Assembly: GCF_000379465.1 (NCBI RefSeq)
Contig: NZ_KB905392.1
Coordinates: 1-64,000, forward strand
Source: Sciscionella marina DSM 45152
GTDB taxonomy: Bacteria > Actinomycetota > Actinomycetes > Mycobacteriales > Pseudonocardiaceae
Length of the DNA stretch: 64,000 bases
Reading direction: 5' to 3'
Part shown: positions 9,201 through 17,866 of the stretch, piece after piece
How positions within the stretch are numbered: position 1 is the first letter of the stretch
Layout of the letters: every line of letters starts with the position of its first letter
Made by a program: the position numbers and the translations under genes
The notes under the pieces: model-generated
Told to the model about the DNA's origin: nothing
Databases searched by the model: none
The model's input: only the letters and a program-made list of their open reading frames with translations

Positions 9201-10732
9201 TGGCGGCGGCTCAGCGCAAGAACCCGCTCCGGGACGAACGGGACAAGCGGCTGCCGCGGATCGCGGGTCCGTGCAGCGTGGTGATCTTCGGAGTCACCGG
9301 TGACCTGTCCCGCAAGAAGCTGATGCCGGCCATTTACGACCTCGCCAACCGCGGCCTGCTGCCGCCCGGCTTCGCGCTCGTCGGGTTCGCCCGCCGCGAC
9401 TGGGAGGACGAGGACTTCGGCCAGGTCGTGTACGAGGCGGTCAAGGAACACGCCCGGACCCCGTTCCGCCAGGAGGTGTGGGACCGGCTCGCCGAAGGCT
9501 GCCGCTTCGTGCAGGGCAGCTTCGACGACCCGGAGGCGTTCCACACTCTCGCGCGCACGGTCAAGGAACTGGACGAGGAGCGCGGCACCGGAGGCAACCA
9601 CGCCTTCTACCTGTCCATCCCGCCGGGCGCCTTCCCGACGGTGCTGCAGGGCCTGCAGACCAGCGGCCTCACCGATCAGGACAGCGGCGGCTGGCGTCGG
9701 GTGGTCATCGAGAAGCCGTTCGGCCACGACCTGCGCTCGGCCAAGGAGCTCAACCGGATCGTCAACGAGGTCTTCCCCGAGGAGTCGGTGTTCCGCATCG
9801 ACCACTACCTCGGCAAGGAGACCGTGCAGAACATCCTGGCCGCACGGTTCGCGAACCAGTTCTTCGAGCCGATCTGGAACGCGAACTACGTGGACCACGT
9901 ACAGATCACCATGGCCGAGGACATCGGCCTCGGTGGCCGCGCCGGGTACTACGACGGGATCGGCGCGGCCCGGGACGTCATCCAGAACCACCTGCTGCAG
10001 CTGATGGCGCTCACCGCGATGGAGGAGCCGCTTTCCTTCTCTCCGCGAGCACTGCGTGCCGAGAAGGCCAAGGTGCTCAACGCGGCGCATGCGGTGACCC
10101 CGTTCGGGGAGACCACCGCGCGCGGGCAGTATCTCGGCGGCTGGCAGGGCGGGACGAAGGTGCCCGGGCTGCTGCAGGAGGGCGGATTCGCCAAGGACTC
10201 GGTCACCGAGACCTACGCGGCGATCACCGTGGCCGTGGACAACCGCCGCTGGGCCGGGGTGCCGTTCTACCTGCGCACCGGTAAGCGGCTGGGCCGCAGG
10301 GTCACCGAGATCGCGGTGGTGTTCAAGCGCGCCCCGCACCTTCCGTTCGACGACACCTCCACCGAGGAGCTCGGGCAGAACGCGCTGGTGTTCCGGGTGC
10401 AACCGGACGAGGGCGTGACCATGCGGTTCGGCTCCAAGGTGCCGGGCAACGCCATGGAGGTCCGGGACGTGACCATGGACTTCTCCTACGGGCACGCGTT
10501 CACCGAGTCCTCCCCCGAGGCGTACGAGCGGCTCATCCTCGACGTGCTGCTCGGTGAGCCCTCGCTGTTCCCGATCAACGAGGAGGTCGAGCTCTCCTGG
10601 GAGATCCTCGACCCGGTCCTCGCGAACTGGGCGGCGAACGGCAAGCCCGAGGGATACCGCGCGGGCAGCTGGGGTCCGGAGAGCGCCAACGAGATGCTCG
10701 CCCGCAACGGACACGAATGGAGGCGGCCGTGA
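9200..10732 (+). CDS. zwf: Glucose-6-phosphate 1-dehydrogenase
   Basis: A 510-residue NADP enzyme for the first oxidative step of the pentose-phosphate pathway. The Rossmann motif F-G-V-T-G-D-L-S-R-K-K (30-40) and the active-site R-I-D-H-Y-L-G-K-E (around residue 200) are intact, as is the E-K-P-F-G-H-D loop. The ATG overlaps the pgi stop by one base (TGATG) and the stop overlaps the opcA GTG (GTGA), so translation through pgi-zwf-opcA is tightly coupled. Confidence 0.98.
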   Translation: MAAAQRKNPLRDERDKRLPRIAGPCSVVIFGVTGDLSRKKLMPAIYDLANRGLLPPGFALVGFARRDWEDEDFGQVVYEAVKEHARTPFRQEVWDRLAEGCRFVQGSFDDPEAFHTLARTVKELDEERGTGGNHAFYLSIPPGAFPTVLQGLQTSGLTDQDSGGWRRVVIEKPFGHDLRSAKELNRIVNEVFPEESVFRIDHYLGKETVQNILAARFANQFFEPIWNANYVDHVQITMAEDIGLGGRAGYYDGIGAARDVIQNHLLQLMALTAMEEPLSFSPRALRAEKAKVLNAAHAVTPFGETTARGQYLGGWQGGTKVPGLLQEGGFAKDSVTETYAAITVAVDNRRWAGVPFYLRTGKRLGRRVTEIAVVFKRAPHLPFDDTSTEELGQNALVFRVQPDEGVTMRFGSKVPGNAMEVRDVTMDFSYGHAFTESSPEAYERLILDVLLGEPSLFPINEEVELSWEILDPVLANWAANGKPEGYRAGSWGPESANEMLARNGHEWRRP

Positions 10733-11694
10733 TCATCGATATGCCCTCCACCAACACCTCGCAGGTCAACGCGAAGCTCGTGGAACTGCGCGAGGCCGGC
10801 GGGATGACCACTCTCGGCCGGGTCCTCACTCTGGTCATCGCCACCGAGGACGGGCAGCAGACCGAGGAGGCCATCGACGCCGCGAACGACGCCAGCCGCG
10901 AGCACCCCTGCCGCGTGCTGGTGGTCGCCAGGGGCGCGAAGCGGGCCGCGGCACGGTTCGACGCCCAGGTCCGGATCGGCGGTGACGCGGGTGCCTCGGA
11001 GGTGGTCGTGCTCCGCCTCTACGGTCCGCTCGCCGATGAGGGCGCCAGCTGTGTGGAGCCGCTGCTGCTCCCGGACGCGCCGATCGTGGCCTGGTGGCCG
11101 TTCGACGCGCCCGCGGTTCCCGCGACCGACCCGATCGGGCGGCTCGCGGACCGGCGGATCACCGACTCGGCGAACACCAAGCGCCCTATCAAGGCACTCG
11201 AGCAGCGCGCAGCCTCGTACACCGACGGGGACACCGACCTGGCGTGGACCCGGCTGACATCCTGGCGGGCGATGCTCGCCTCGGCGCTGGACCTGCCGCC
11301 GCACGAGAAGGTCACCGAGGCGACCGTGACCGGGGCCGCGGACTCGCCGTCCACCGATCTGCTCGCCGCCTGGCTCGCCGAATCCCTCCGGGTACCGGTG
11401 CGCCGGGTCAAGGCGGACAAGGGCGGGGGCATCGGCTCGGTGTCCCTGCAGCGGCGCTCCGGGCCGGTCGAGCTGGTCCGTCCGGACGGCAAGACGGGCA
11501 CCCTCACGCAGCCGGGTCAGCCGGAGCGGAAGGTCGCCCTGCAGCGGCGCAAGGTGAACGAATGCCTCGCCGAGGAACTGCGCAGGCTCGACGCGGACGA
11601 GATCTACGCGGACGCGCTGCGCCGCTGGCGCAAGCTGAACACCGCCAAGTCCGGTACGAAGACGGCACGCAAGCCGAAGGCCGGCGCCTCATGA
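10729..11694 (+). CDS. opcA: Glucose-6-phosphate dehydrogenase assembly protein OpcA
   Basis: A 321-residue OpcA-type protein, the actinobacterial/cyanobacterial partner that assembles or activates Zwf. Recognisable parts are C-R-V-L-V-V-A-R, the A-P-I-V-A-W-W-P segment and a basic C-terminus. I chose the GTG at 10729 because it overlaps the zwf stop (GTGA) with GGAGG six bases upstream; an ATG four codons earlier (10717) is possible. A short frame (11691-11726, 11 residues) starts on the ATGA at its stop but ends eight bases before the next gene. Confidence 0.94.
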   Translation: MIIDMPSTNTSQVNAKLVELREAGGMTTLGRVLTLVIATEDGQQTEEAIDAANDASREHPCRVLVVARGAKRAAARFDAQVRIGGDAGASEVVVLRLYGPLADEGASCVEPLLLPDAPIVAWWPFDAPAVPATDPIGRLADRRITDSANTKRPIKALEQRAASYTDGDTDLAWTRLTSWRAMLASALDLPPHEKVTEATVTGAADSPSTDLLAAWLAESLRVPVRRVKADKGGGIGSVSLQRRSGPVELVRPDGKTGTLTQPGQPERKVALQRRKVNECLAEELRRLDADEIYADALRRWRKLNTAKSGTKTARKPKAGAS

Positions 11695-11734
11695 GCAGCA
11701 CGGCCGCCGAGCCGGTCCTCCGGTAGCGGCCGCC

Positions 11735-13126
11735 GTGGAGCACCACCTCGCCGAGGATCTGCGCGCCCTGCCCGCGCTGCTCGAAGAGGGCGAACGCTAC
11801 GCCGTCGAGGTGCTCGGCGAGCTCGCGGAACATCCCGCGGGCCGCACCGGTCCGGCGCCCGATCCTGTCCCGGTTCCGGAGACCGGGATCGGTGCCCGGG
11901 CCGCGCTGGCGGAGTTCGCCGCGCGCTGGGCCCCGGGGTTCTCCGGCAGCGCCGGTCCCCGGTATCTGGGCTTCGTCACCGGTGGAGCCACCCCCGCGGC
12001 CCTGCTCGGTGACTGGCTGACCGCGGTGTTCGACCAGAACGCCAGCGCCGCTACCGGTTCGGCCGCCGTGGACCTGGAACGCGAGACGGTGGCCTGGCTC
12101 GTGGAGCTGTTCGGCCTCGGGCCCGCGCACACCGGCACCTTCGTCAGCGGAGCGACCATGTCGAACCTGCTCGGGATCGCCGTCGGCCGGGAATGGCTCG
12201 GGGAACGCATCGGCATCTCGGTGACCGAGGACGGGGCCGACGCGCTCGGGCCTGTTCCCGTGCACTCCGGCACCCCGCACTCGAGCGTCGGGAAGGCGCT
12301 GTCCGTCCTCGGTATCGGCAGGCGCAGGCTGCGCACGATCCCGGCACTGCCCGGCAGGGAGGCCGTGGACCTGGCCGCGCTCGAGTCCGCGCTCGCCGAG
12401 CTGGGCGGACGGCCCGCGATCGTGGTGGCGAACGCGGGCACCGTGAACACCGTCGACTTCGACGATCTCACCGGGGTCCTGGCACTGCGCGAGCGCTATC
12501 CGTTCTGGTTGCACGTGGATGCGGCCTTCGGAGGCTTCGCCGCGCTCTCCCCCGCACATGCCGCGCTGCTGACCGGCTTGCACGCGGCCGATTCGGTGTG
12601 CGTGGACCTGCACAAGTGGCTCAACGTGCCCTACGATTCGGCCGTCGCGTTCACCCGGCGCCCGGATCTGCAGCGGGCGGTGTTCCACAACGCGGCCACC
12701 TATCTCGGTGCACCGGGCGCGAACCCCGATCCGATGCACCTGGCGCCGGAGAACTCGCGCCGGTTGCGGGCCCTCGCCGCCTGGTTCGGCCTGCGGTCCT
12801 ACGGCAGGCGGGGGCACGCGGAGATCGTGCGGCGCAACTGCGCGCTCGCGTACTCCCTCGGCGCGGCACTCGAACAACGCCCGCATTGGCGGCTGCTGTC
12901 CCCGGTGCGGCTCAACGTCGCCTGCTTCACCCTCGCCGAGGATCCGAGCCGGGAACGCCTGGACGCCGTGCTGCACGCGCTGACCGAGGACGGCACCACT
13001 TTCCTCACCCCGACCACCTACGCCGGGGTGCCCGCGCTGCGCGCCGCGTTCAGCAACTGGCGCACCGCACCCGAGGACGTGACTAAGGTGATCGACGCAC
13101 TCGATCGCGCAGGAGGTTATCGATGA
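11735..13126 (+). CDS. Pyridoxal-dependent decarboxylase (group II, aromatic amino acid type)
   Basis: A 463-residue PLP enzyme of fold type I. The internal aldimine lysine is K294 in D-L-H-K-W-L-N-V-P, and H-V-D-A-A-F-G-G-F carries the PLP-nitrogen aspartate. F-V-S-G-A-T-M-S-N-L forms the phosphate-binding region. Relatives decarboxylate aromatic amino acids, glutamate or related acids; the substrate is not readable here. The GTG start lies 40 bp after opcA and the stop overlaps the next ATG (ATGA). Its place inside a pentose-phosphate operon is unusual. Confidence 0.88.
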   Translation: MEHHLAEDLRALPALLEEGERYAVEVLGELAEHPAGRTGPAPDPVPVPETGIGARAALAEFAARWAPGFSGSAGPRYLGFVTGGATPAALLGDWLTAVFDQNASAATGSAAVDLERETVAWLVELFGLGPAHTGTFVSGATMSNLLGIAVGREWLGERIGISVTEDGADALGPVPVHSGTPHSSVGKALSVLGIGRRRLRTIPALPGREAVDLAALESALAELGGRPAIVVANAGTVNTVDFDDLTGVLALRERYPFWLHVDAAFGGFAALSPAHAALLTGLHAADSVCVDLHKWLNVPYDSAVAFTRRPDLQRAVFHNAATYLGAPGANPDPMHLAPENSRRLRALAAWFGLRSYGRRGHAEIVRRNCALAYSLGAALEQRPHWRLLSPVRLNVACFTLAEDPSRERLDAVLHALTEDGTTFLTPTTYAGVPALRAAFSNWRTAPEDVTKVIDALDRAGGYR

Positions 13127-14391
13127 CCCGGTCCACCCGACTGGCCGCCGCTGGTGCGGTCGCCCTCGCGCTACTCGGCACCGGGGCGGTCCCGGCCGCG
13201 GCGAGGCCGGGCAACACGGCGCGGCACTTCTCCGCGGGCGCCGCCTCGTTCGTCGGCGCGGACACCGTGGCCGAACGGGTCGCGAGGCTGGAGTCGGTGG
13301 CGCCGGAGCTGCCGCAGGAGACGACCGCCTATGGGGCGAAAACCGTGTGGAACAACGGGATCACCGGGGACGGGAGCACAGTCGCCACGGTGGTCTCGTT
13401 CGGCGATTCGCAGGTGCGCCAGGTGCTCGACGACTACTCCCGCAAACACGGCCTGCCGCCCGCCGATGTGGACGTGCTCTCCCCCTCCGGCCCGGTGCCC
13501 GCCTGCACGGACCCGGGCGTGGACAAGGAAGCCTGCGAATCCTGGCGCGGTGAGACCGACCTGGATGTGACCATGATCCACGCGATGGCCCCCTCGGCCA
13601 AGATCGTGGTCGCCGCGACCCCGGTCGCCGAAACCGAGGGCTTCACCGGGCTGCCGGAGATGATGCACGCGGTCGACTATCTGACCGAGCACCGCATCGC
13701 CGATGTGGTCTCGTTCAGCTTCGGCACGACCGAGGAGAACTTCCCCTCGCTGGACTCGATCAAAACCCTGGATCCTGCGCTGCGCCGGGCGAACCGGTCG
13801 GGTGTCAGCCTGGTCGCCTCGAGCGGGGACGACGGGGCGACGAGCCCGGCACCGGGCAATCAGGGCGACTATCCGTTCCGCGCGGCCAGTTGGCCGGCCG
13901 CCGATCCGTTCGTCACCTCCGTCGGTGGCACCAGCCTCAGCCTGGACGAGAACGGCAAGCGCACCAAACCCGATGAGCTGATCGACTTCTCCGGCGGCGG
14001 ATTCTCCAAGGTGTACAAGCGTCCCGCCTGGCAGAACCGGGTCGCGGACATCACCGGCTCGCCGATGCGATCCTTCCCGGACATCACGATGAAGGGCGAG
14101 GAGGGCACCTCGCAGTCCGCTCCCCTGTTCGCGGGCAGCCTCGCACTCGCCGTGCAGGCGGCGGGCCACCGGCTCGGCCAGATCAATCCCGCGCTCTATC
14201 GGCTCGGCGCACAGGGCACGAAGGCCGGCATCGTCGACGTCACCAAGGGCGCCAACGACTACGCGGGTGTGCCCGGATTCCGGGCCGGGCCCGGTTTCGA
14301 CGTGGCTAGCGGCTGGGGCACCCCGGACCTCGCGACATTCGTGCCCGCGCTGAGCGGCACGAGCCTGACCGGTGAAAAAATGGCACCGTGA
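13123..14391 (+). CDS. Secreted S53 (sedolisin/kumamolisin) family serine-carboxyl peptidase, no pro-domain
   Basis: A 422-residue protein with a signal peptide (about 1-28, cut near A-A-A-R). The Glu-Asp-Ser triad is complete: E144 and D148 in G-E-T-D-L-D, and S330 in E-G-T-S-Q-S-A-P-L. The oxyanion aspartate is D236 in S-S-G-D-D-G. The C-terminal calcium site is suggested by D-V-T-K-G-A-N and G-F-D-V-A-S-G-W-G-T-P-D. Most S53 enzymes carry a pro-domain of 150 or more residues, but here only about 50 residues separate the signal from the catalytic domain. It overlaps both neighbours (ATGA at 13123, GTGA at 14388). Confidence 0.9.
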   Translation: MTRSTRLAAAGAVALALLGTGAVPAAARPGNTARHFSAGAASFVGADTVAERVARLESVAPELPQETTAYGAKTVWNNGITGDGSTVATVVSFGDSQVRQVLDDYSRKHGLPPADVDVLSPSGPVPACTDPGVDKEACESWRGETDLDVTMIHAMAPSAKIVVAATPVAETEGFTGLPEMMHAVDYLTEHRIADVVSFSFGTTEENFPSLDSIKTLDPALRRANRSGVSLVASSGDDGATSPAPGNQGDYPFRAASWPAADPFVTSVGGTSLSLDENGKRTKPDELIDFSGGGFSKVYKRPAWQNRVADITGSPMRSFPDITMKGEEGTSQSAPLFAGSLALAVQAAGHRLGQINPALYRLGAQGTKAGIVDVTKGANDYAGVPGFRAGPGFDVASGWGTPDLATFVPALSGTSLTGEKMAP

Positions 14392-15164
14392 AACCACAAC
14401 TATTGGCCCACACGAACCGGGAGCAGCTGGCCGCGGCCGCGGCTGCCCGCCTGGTCACCAGGATCGTCGATGTACAGAGCGCGCGGGACAACGCCGCGGT
14501 CGTGCTCACCGGGGGTGGTGCGGGCATCGCGGTGCTCGAACATGTCCGGGACAGCCCGGCGCGAGACGCCGTGGACTGGGCGAAGCTGGACATCTATTGG
14601 GGCGACGAGCGGTTCCTCCCGGAGGGCGATCCCGAGCGCAACGCGACCCAGGCCTTCGGCGCGCTGCTCGATCACGTGCCGGTGGATCCGGAGCGGGTGC
14701 ACGTCATGGCGCCTTCGGACGGTGCCTTCGGCGATGATCCCGAGGCCGCTGCCGCCGACTACGCGCGCATTCTCGCCGAGAACGCCACCCCGGAGGATCA
14801 CGGCGCGGTGCCCCGGTTCGACGTGCTGATGCTCGGCGTCGGCCCGGAGGGGCACGTGGCCTCGGTGTTCCCCGAGTCCCCCGCGGTCTACGAGACCGAG
14901 CAGAGTGTCGTCGCGGTGCGCAACTGCCCGAAGCCGCCGCCCACCAGGATCTCGCTGACCCTGCCCGCCATCCGGCACGCGGAAGAGGTCTGGATCGTCA
15001 CCGACGGTGCGGGCAAGGCACCGGCCGTGGCCATGGCACTCGCCGGCGCCGGTGAGGTCCAGTTGCCCGCGGCGGGTGCCCTCGGTACGCACCGCACCCT
15101 CTGGCTCACCGACACCAAGGCCGCAGGCAAGATCGGCGAAAGATTCACACTTCCACTTGCGTGA
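14388..15164 (+). CDS. pgl: 6-Phosphogluconolactonase
   Basis: A 258-residue enzyme of the Pgl/DevB family, related to NagB-type isomerases. It hydrolyses the lactone made by Zwf to 6-phosphogluconate. The signature D-I-Y-W-G-D-E-R-F-L-P-E-G-D-P-E-R-N, L-G-V-G-P-E-G-H-V-A-S-V-F-P and R-I-S-L-T-L-P-A-I are all present. The GTG overlaps the sedolisin stop (GTGA). In mycobacteria pgl follows opcA directly, so two genes have been placed between them here. Confidence 0.95.
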   Translation: MKPQLLAHTNREQLAAAAAARLVTRIVDVQSARDNAAVVLTGGGAGIAVLEHVRDSPARDAVDWAKLDIYWGDERFLPEGDPERNATQAFGALLDHVPVDPERVHVMAPSDGAFGDDPEAAAADYARILAENATPEDHGAVPRFDVLMLGVGPEGHVASVFPESPAVYETEQSVVAVRNCPKPPPTRISLTLPAIRHAEEVWIVTDGAGKAPAVAMALAGAGEVQLPAAGALGTHRTLWLTDTKAAGKIGERFTLPLA

Positions 15165-15284
15165 ATATGCGCGATCGGGAGTATCGGCGTTCGCTTTCGC
15201 ACAGGATTCGGTACGCAATCGTCCCGTCACGGCTTTTTCTCCCTCTCTCTGGGTATCAGCGCAGTACCAGCGAAAGAGGGCACC

Positions 15285-16160
15285 GTGTCGAACATCTTGA
15301 GCGTCCCGGACACGACCGAGCACCCACCGGTGCGGTGGCAGGCGCGTCGGCTCAGCCTGCGGTTCGGCGGTGAGCTCGCCTCGCTCGCCGTTCTCGCGCT
15401 CGCGCTCGGCTGTGTGGCCGCGACCGCGCCTGTTCTCGGTATCCCCGCCGCCCTCGCGATCTCCGGAGTGTTCGCGAGCGCGCTGCTCGTGCTTCGTGCC
15501 GTGGCCAAACACCGGGTGCGCGCGCGGGCTCGGGTCCAGGTGGATCGCCGCGCGGCGGATGCGGCCCGCGCCGATGAGCGTGCCAAGCTCGCCAGGGAGA
15601 TGCACGATGTCGTCTCGCACCAGGTCACGCTGATCGCGATGCAGGCGGGGGCGCTTCAGGTGGCCGAGGACGCGGACCGGATCCAGATCGCCACCACGAT
15701 CCGGGAGCTCGCCACCACCACACTCACCGAGCTGCGCGGGCTGCTCAGCGCGCTGCGCCCGGCCCAGGACAAGACCCTGGACCAGGTGATCGAGCTCGCC
15801 GAGCGGCACGGCGCGGAGGTGCAGCTCGACGTGGAGCTCGCGGCGGCCACGGTGACCGGGCCGGTGGCCAATGCCGCCTATCGCACCGTGCAGGAGGCGC
15901 TCACCAATGCGCACAAGCACGCGCCCGGTGCCGGGGTGCTGGTCAGCGTCACGGGTGAGGGCACCGAGCTGGCCGTCACGGTCACCAATACGGCACCCCA
16001 GCTCGCGCCGCAGGCGATCCCGAGTCCGCGCCTTCCCTCCGGCGGCCATGGCCTGACCGGGATGCGCGAGCGCGCCACGGGTATCGGCGGCCGGTGCACC
16101 GCAGAGCCCACAGCCACCGGCGGGTTCGCCGTCTCGGCCCGATACCCCCTGGCCAGCTGA
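15285..16160 (+). CDS. Orphan NarL-type sensor histidine kinase
   Basis: A 291-residue kinase with two hydrophobic segments (about 31-50 and 52-72), a HisKA_3 dimerisation helix with phospho-acceptor H107 in L-A-R-E-M-H-D-V-V-S-H-Q, and a C-terminal HATPase_c domain with T-V-Q-E-A-L-T-N-A-H-K-H-A and G-G-H-G-L-T-G-M-R-E-R. There is almost no extracellular loop, so it probably senses the membrane or the cytoplasm. No LuxR/NarL response regulator lies beside it; the gene is followed by a terminator. The GTG at 15285 follows AAAGAGGG. Confidence 0.9.
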   Translation: MSNILSVPDTTEHPPVRWQARRLSLRFGGELASLAVLALALGCVAATAPVLGIPAALAISGVFASALLVLRAVAKHRVRARARVQVDRRAADAARADERAKLAREMHDVVSHQVTLIAMQAGALQVAEDADRIQIATTIRELATTTLTELRGLLSALRPAQDKTLDQVIELAERHGAEVQLDVELAAATVTGPVANAAYRTVQEALTNAHKHAPGAGVLVSVTGEGTELAVTVTNTAPQLAPQAIPSPRLPSGGHGLTGMRERATGIGGRCTAEPTATGGFAVSARYPLAS

Positions 16161-16176
16161 GCACGCCACGAACACA

Positions 16177-16217
16177 AAAGGCCCTGACCAGGACAACGCC
16201 TCCCGGTCAGGGCCTTT
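16177..16217. terminator. Hairpin terminator between the histidine kinase and rbpA
   Basis: AAAGGCCCTGACC (16177-16189) pairs perfectly with GGTCAGGGCCTTT (16205-16217). The A-rich left foot and T-rich right foot let it work from both directions, ending the plus-strand kinase transcript and possibly the minus-strand rbpA transcript. Confidence 0.85.
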
Positions 16218-16314
16218 CTAGAGAGTCGGATTCCTCAAGCGGCGAAAGCCGTCGTCACCGCCCAGCCAACCGGCCTCGCGGCCCACACCGCCACTCGAGC
16301 CAGGTCGCAAATCT

Positions 16315-16659
16315 CTACGCTTCGCCGCGGCGGGCGCGGAGTCGTTGCAGCGCCTCCTCGAGCAGCGCCTTACCGTCCTCGTCGCTGCGCCGTTCTTTCA
16401 CATAGGCGAGGTGCGTCTTGTACGGCTCGGCACGCGGGGCCGGTGGTGGCTGTTCCTGGTTCTTCCCCGCGGGCAGTCCGCAGCGCGGGCAGTCCCAGGT
16501 CTCCGGAACCTCGGCGTCGAGGGCGAAGGATGGCCGTGATTCGTGGTCGTTCGCGCACCAGTACGACACACGCTGCCGTGGTGCCGTCTCACCGCGCTCG
16601 GATTCACCCGTCGGGCCCGAGCCGATCCTGGTCCCCCGAATCGCGTTACCACCGGTCAT
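16315..16659 (-). CDS. rbpA: RNA polymerase-binding protein RbpA
   Basis: A 114-residue actinobacterial transcription factor that binds RNA polymerase and the principal sigma factor and stabilises open complexes. The N-terminal tail, the core domain with Y-W-C-A-N-D-H and W-D-C-P-R-C-G-L-P-A-G (a likely zinc ribbon of three Cys plus His), and the C-terminal sigma-interaction helix (Y-V-K-E-R-R-S-D-E-D-G-K-A-L-L) are all present. It follows secG on the same strand after 46 bp. Confidence 0.96.
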   Translation of the reverse strand: MTGGNAIRGTRIGSGPTGESERGETAPRQRVSYWCANDHESRPSFALDAEVPETWDCPRCGLPAGKNQEQPPPAPRAEPYKTHLAYVKERRSDEDGKALLEEALQRLRARRGEA

Positions 16660-16705
16660 TGCGTTCTCACTCCGTCAATGTGGCGTGCGTGGATATGGTT
16701 GTCGA

Positions 16706-16939
16706 TCAGCTGACGGTGAGCAGCAGTCCGCTGCCGATCACCGCGATCGCCCAGACCGCCGCGACCAGCAGCGTGATCCGGTCGAGGTTCTTCTCGGCCA
16801 CCGAGGATCCGGCGAGGCTCGACTGCATACCACCGCCGAACAGCGAGGAAAGGCCACCGCCACGGCCTCGGTGCAGCAGCACGAGCAGGATGAGCAGGAT
16901 GCTCGACACGACCAGAATGATCTGCAGGGCTAATGTCAT
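16706..16939 (-). CDS. secG: Preprotein translocase subunit SecG
   Basis: A 77-residue membrane protein with two hydrophobic helices (about 2-22 and 54-76) joined by a glycine/serine-rich loop (R-G-R-G-G-G-L-S-S-L-F-G-G-G), the standard SecG layout. It supports SecYE-driven export. It lies 55 bp downstream of tpiA, the conserved actinobacterial position. Confidence 0.94.
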   Translation of the reverse strand: MTLALQIILVVSSILLILLVLLHRGRGGGLSSLFGGGMQSSLAGSSVAEKNLDRITLLVAAVWAIAVIGSGLLLTVS

Positions 16940-16994
16940 ATGATGTCCGTTTTTCTACTCGCCGTATATCCAGAATACCCGCAACCGGGGCGAC

Positions 16995-17780
16995 TCAGGG
17001 CAGTGGCCCGCCAGCGGCGAGTGCACACAGCTTCGTGAATTCCTCGGCCTCCAGGCTCGCGCCGCCCACGAGTGCCCCGTCGATGTCCCGCTGAGCGACC
17101 AAGTCGCCGATGTTCTTCGACTTGACCGATCCGCCGTAGAGGATCCGCACCCCGGAGGCCGCCTCGCCGTACTTCTCGGTGAGCGCACCGCGCAGCGCGG
17201 AGCAGACCTCCTGCGCGTCCGCCGGGGTGGCCACCCGGCCGGTGCCGATCGCCCAGATCGGTTCGTAGGCGATCACCACCCGCTCGGCGACCTGTTCGGC
17301 GGTCAGCCCCTTGAGCCCGGCGAGCAGCTGCGCGTTGCAGTGCTCGACATGCTCACCGGCCTCGCGCACCTCGAGCGGTTCACCGACGCACAGGATCGGG
17401 CTGATCTCGTGCTTGATGGCGGCGCGGACCTTCTTGTTGACCAGCGCGTCGTCCTCGGCGTGGTACTCGCGCCGTTCCGAGTGCCCGACGGTGACGAAGG
17501 AGCACCCCAGCTTGGCGAGCATCGAACCGGAGACGTCCCCGGTGTAGGCGCCCGGTTCCTGCGGGGAGAGGTCCTGCGCTCCGTGCGTGATGAGCAGCTT
17601 GTCCCCGTCGATGAGGGTCTGCACGCTCCGGATGTCGGTGAACGGCGGCAGCACCGTGACATCCACCTTGGCGAAGTACTTCTCCGGCAGCGAGAACGCG
17701 ATCTTCTGCACCAGGGAGAGCGCCTCGAGGTGGTTGAGGTTCATCTTCCAGTTGCCCGCGATCAGCGGCTTGTTGCTCAT
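16995..17780 (-). CDS. tpiA: Triosephosphate isomerase
   Basis: A 261-residue (beta/alpha)8 enzyme interconverting dihydroxyacetone phosphate and glyceraldehyde 3-phosphate. Catalytic residues are K12 (G-N-W-K-M-N), H100 (V-G-H-S-E-R-R) and E172 ([11 protein letters not shown]); the phosphate loop I-L-Y-G-G-S-V is present. The ATG at 17780 is fixed by homology and by the GGAAAGGA Shine-Dalgarno nine bases upstream. That start overlaps (ATGA) the stop of a mini-ORF which begins on the pgk stop. Confidence 0.97.
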   Translation of the reverse strand: MSNKPLIAGNWKMNLNHLEALSLVQKIAFSLPEKYFAKVDVTVLPPFTDIRSVQTLIDGDKLLITHGAQDLSPQEPGAYTGDVSGSMLAKLGCSFVTVGHSERREYHAEDDALVNKKVRAAIKHEISPILCVGEPLEVREAGEHVEHCNAQLLAGLKGLTAEQVAERVVIAYEPIWAIGTGRVATPADAQEVCSALRGALTEKYGEAASGVRILYGGSVKSKNIGDLVAQRDIDGALVGGASLEAEEFTKLCALAAGGPLP

Positions 17781-17866
17781 GAGAGCGAGTCCTTTCCCAG
17801 CATCGCAGCGAGCGTCAGCGAGTGAGGAGCGCAGGAAGGGCTCGATCGGGACAGCACAGTGCTCAC
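17777..17866 (-). CDS. Bridging mini-ORF between pgk and tpiA (29 residues)
   Basis: The frame begins with a GTG overlapping the pgk stop (GTGA, 17863-17866) and ends with a TGA overlapping the tpiA ATG (ATGA, 17777-17780). The peptide begins [14 protein letters not shown] and ends MLGKDSLS, nearly the same ends as the mini-ORF before pgi. In the two conserved ends (TVL-RSS and MLGKDSLS) base differences between the copies are almost all silent, which suggests that the peptide matters. No known family was recognised. Confidence 0.55.
   Translation of the reverse strand: MSTVLSRSSPSCAPHSLTLAAMLGKDSLS
17781..17850 (-). repeat. 70-bp leader block, copy 2 (before tpiA)
   Basis: This is the partner of 7523-7592, with 59 of 70 bases identical in the sense orientation and ending right at the start codon. 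The most divergent part is the middle (positions 34-37 of the block); both ends are almost unchanged. Confidence 0.85.

Noticed and set aside
11691-11726. An 11-codon frame starting on the opcA stop, as a further bridging mini-ORF
   Set aside because: It stops eight bases before the decarboxylase GTG and lacks the M-T-x-L-x-R-S start, so it does not meet the pattern of the other four.
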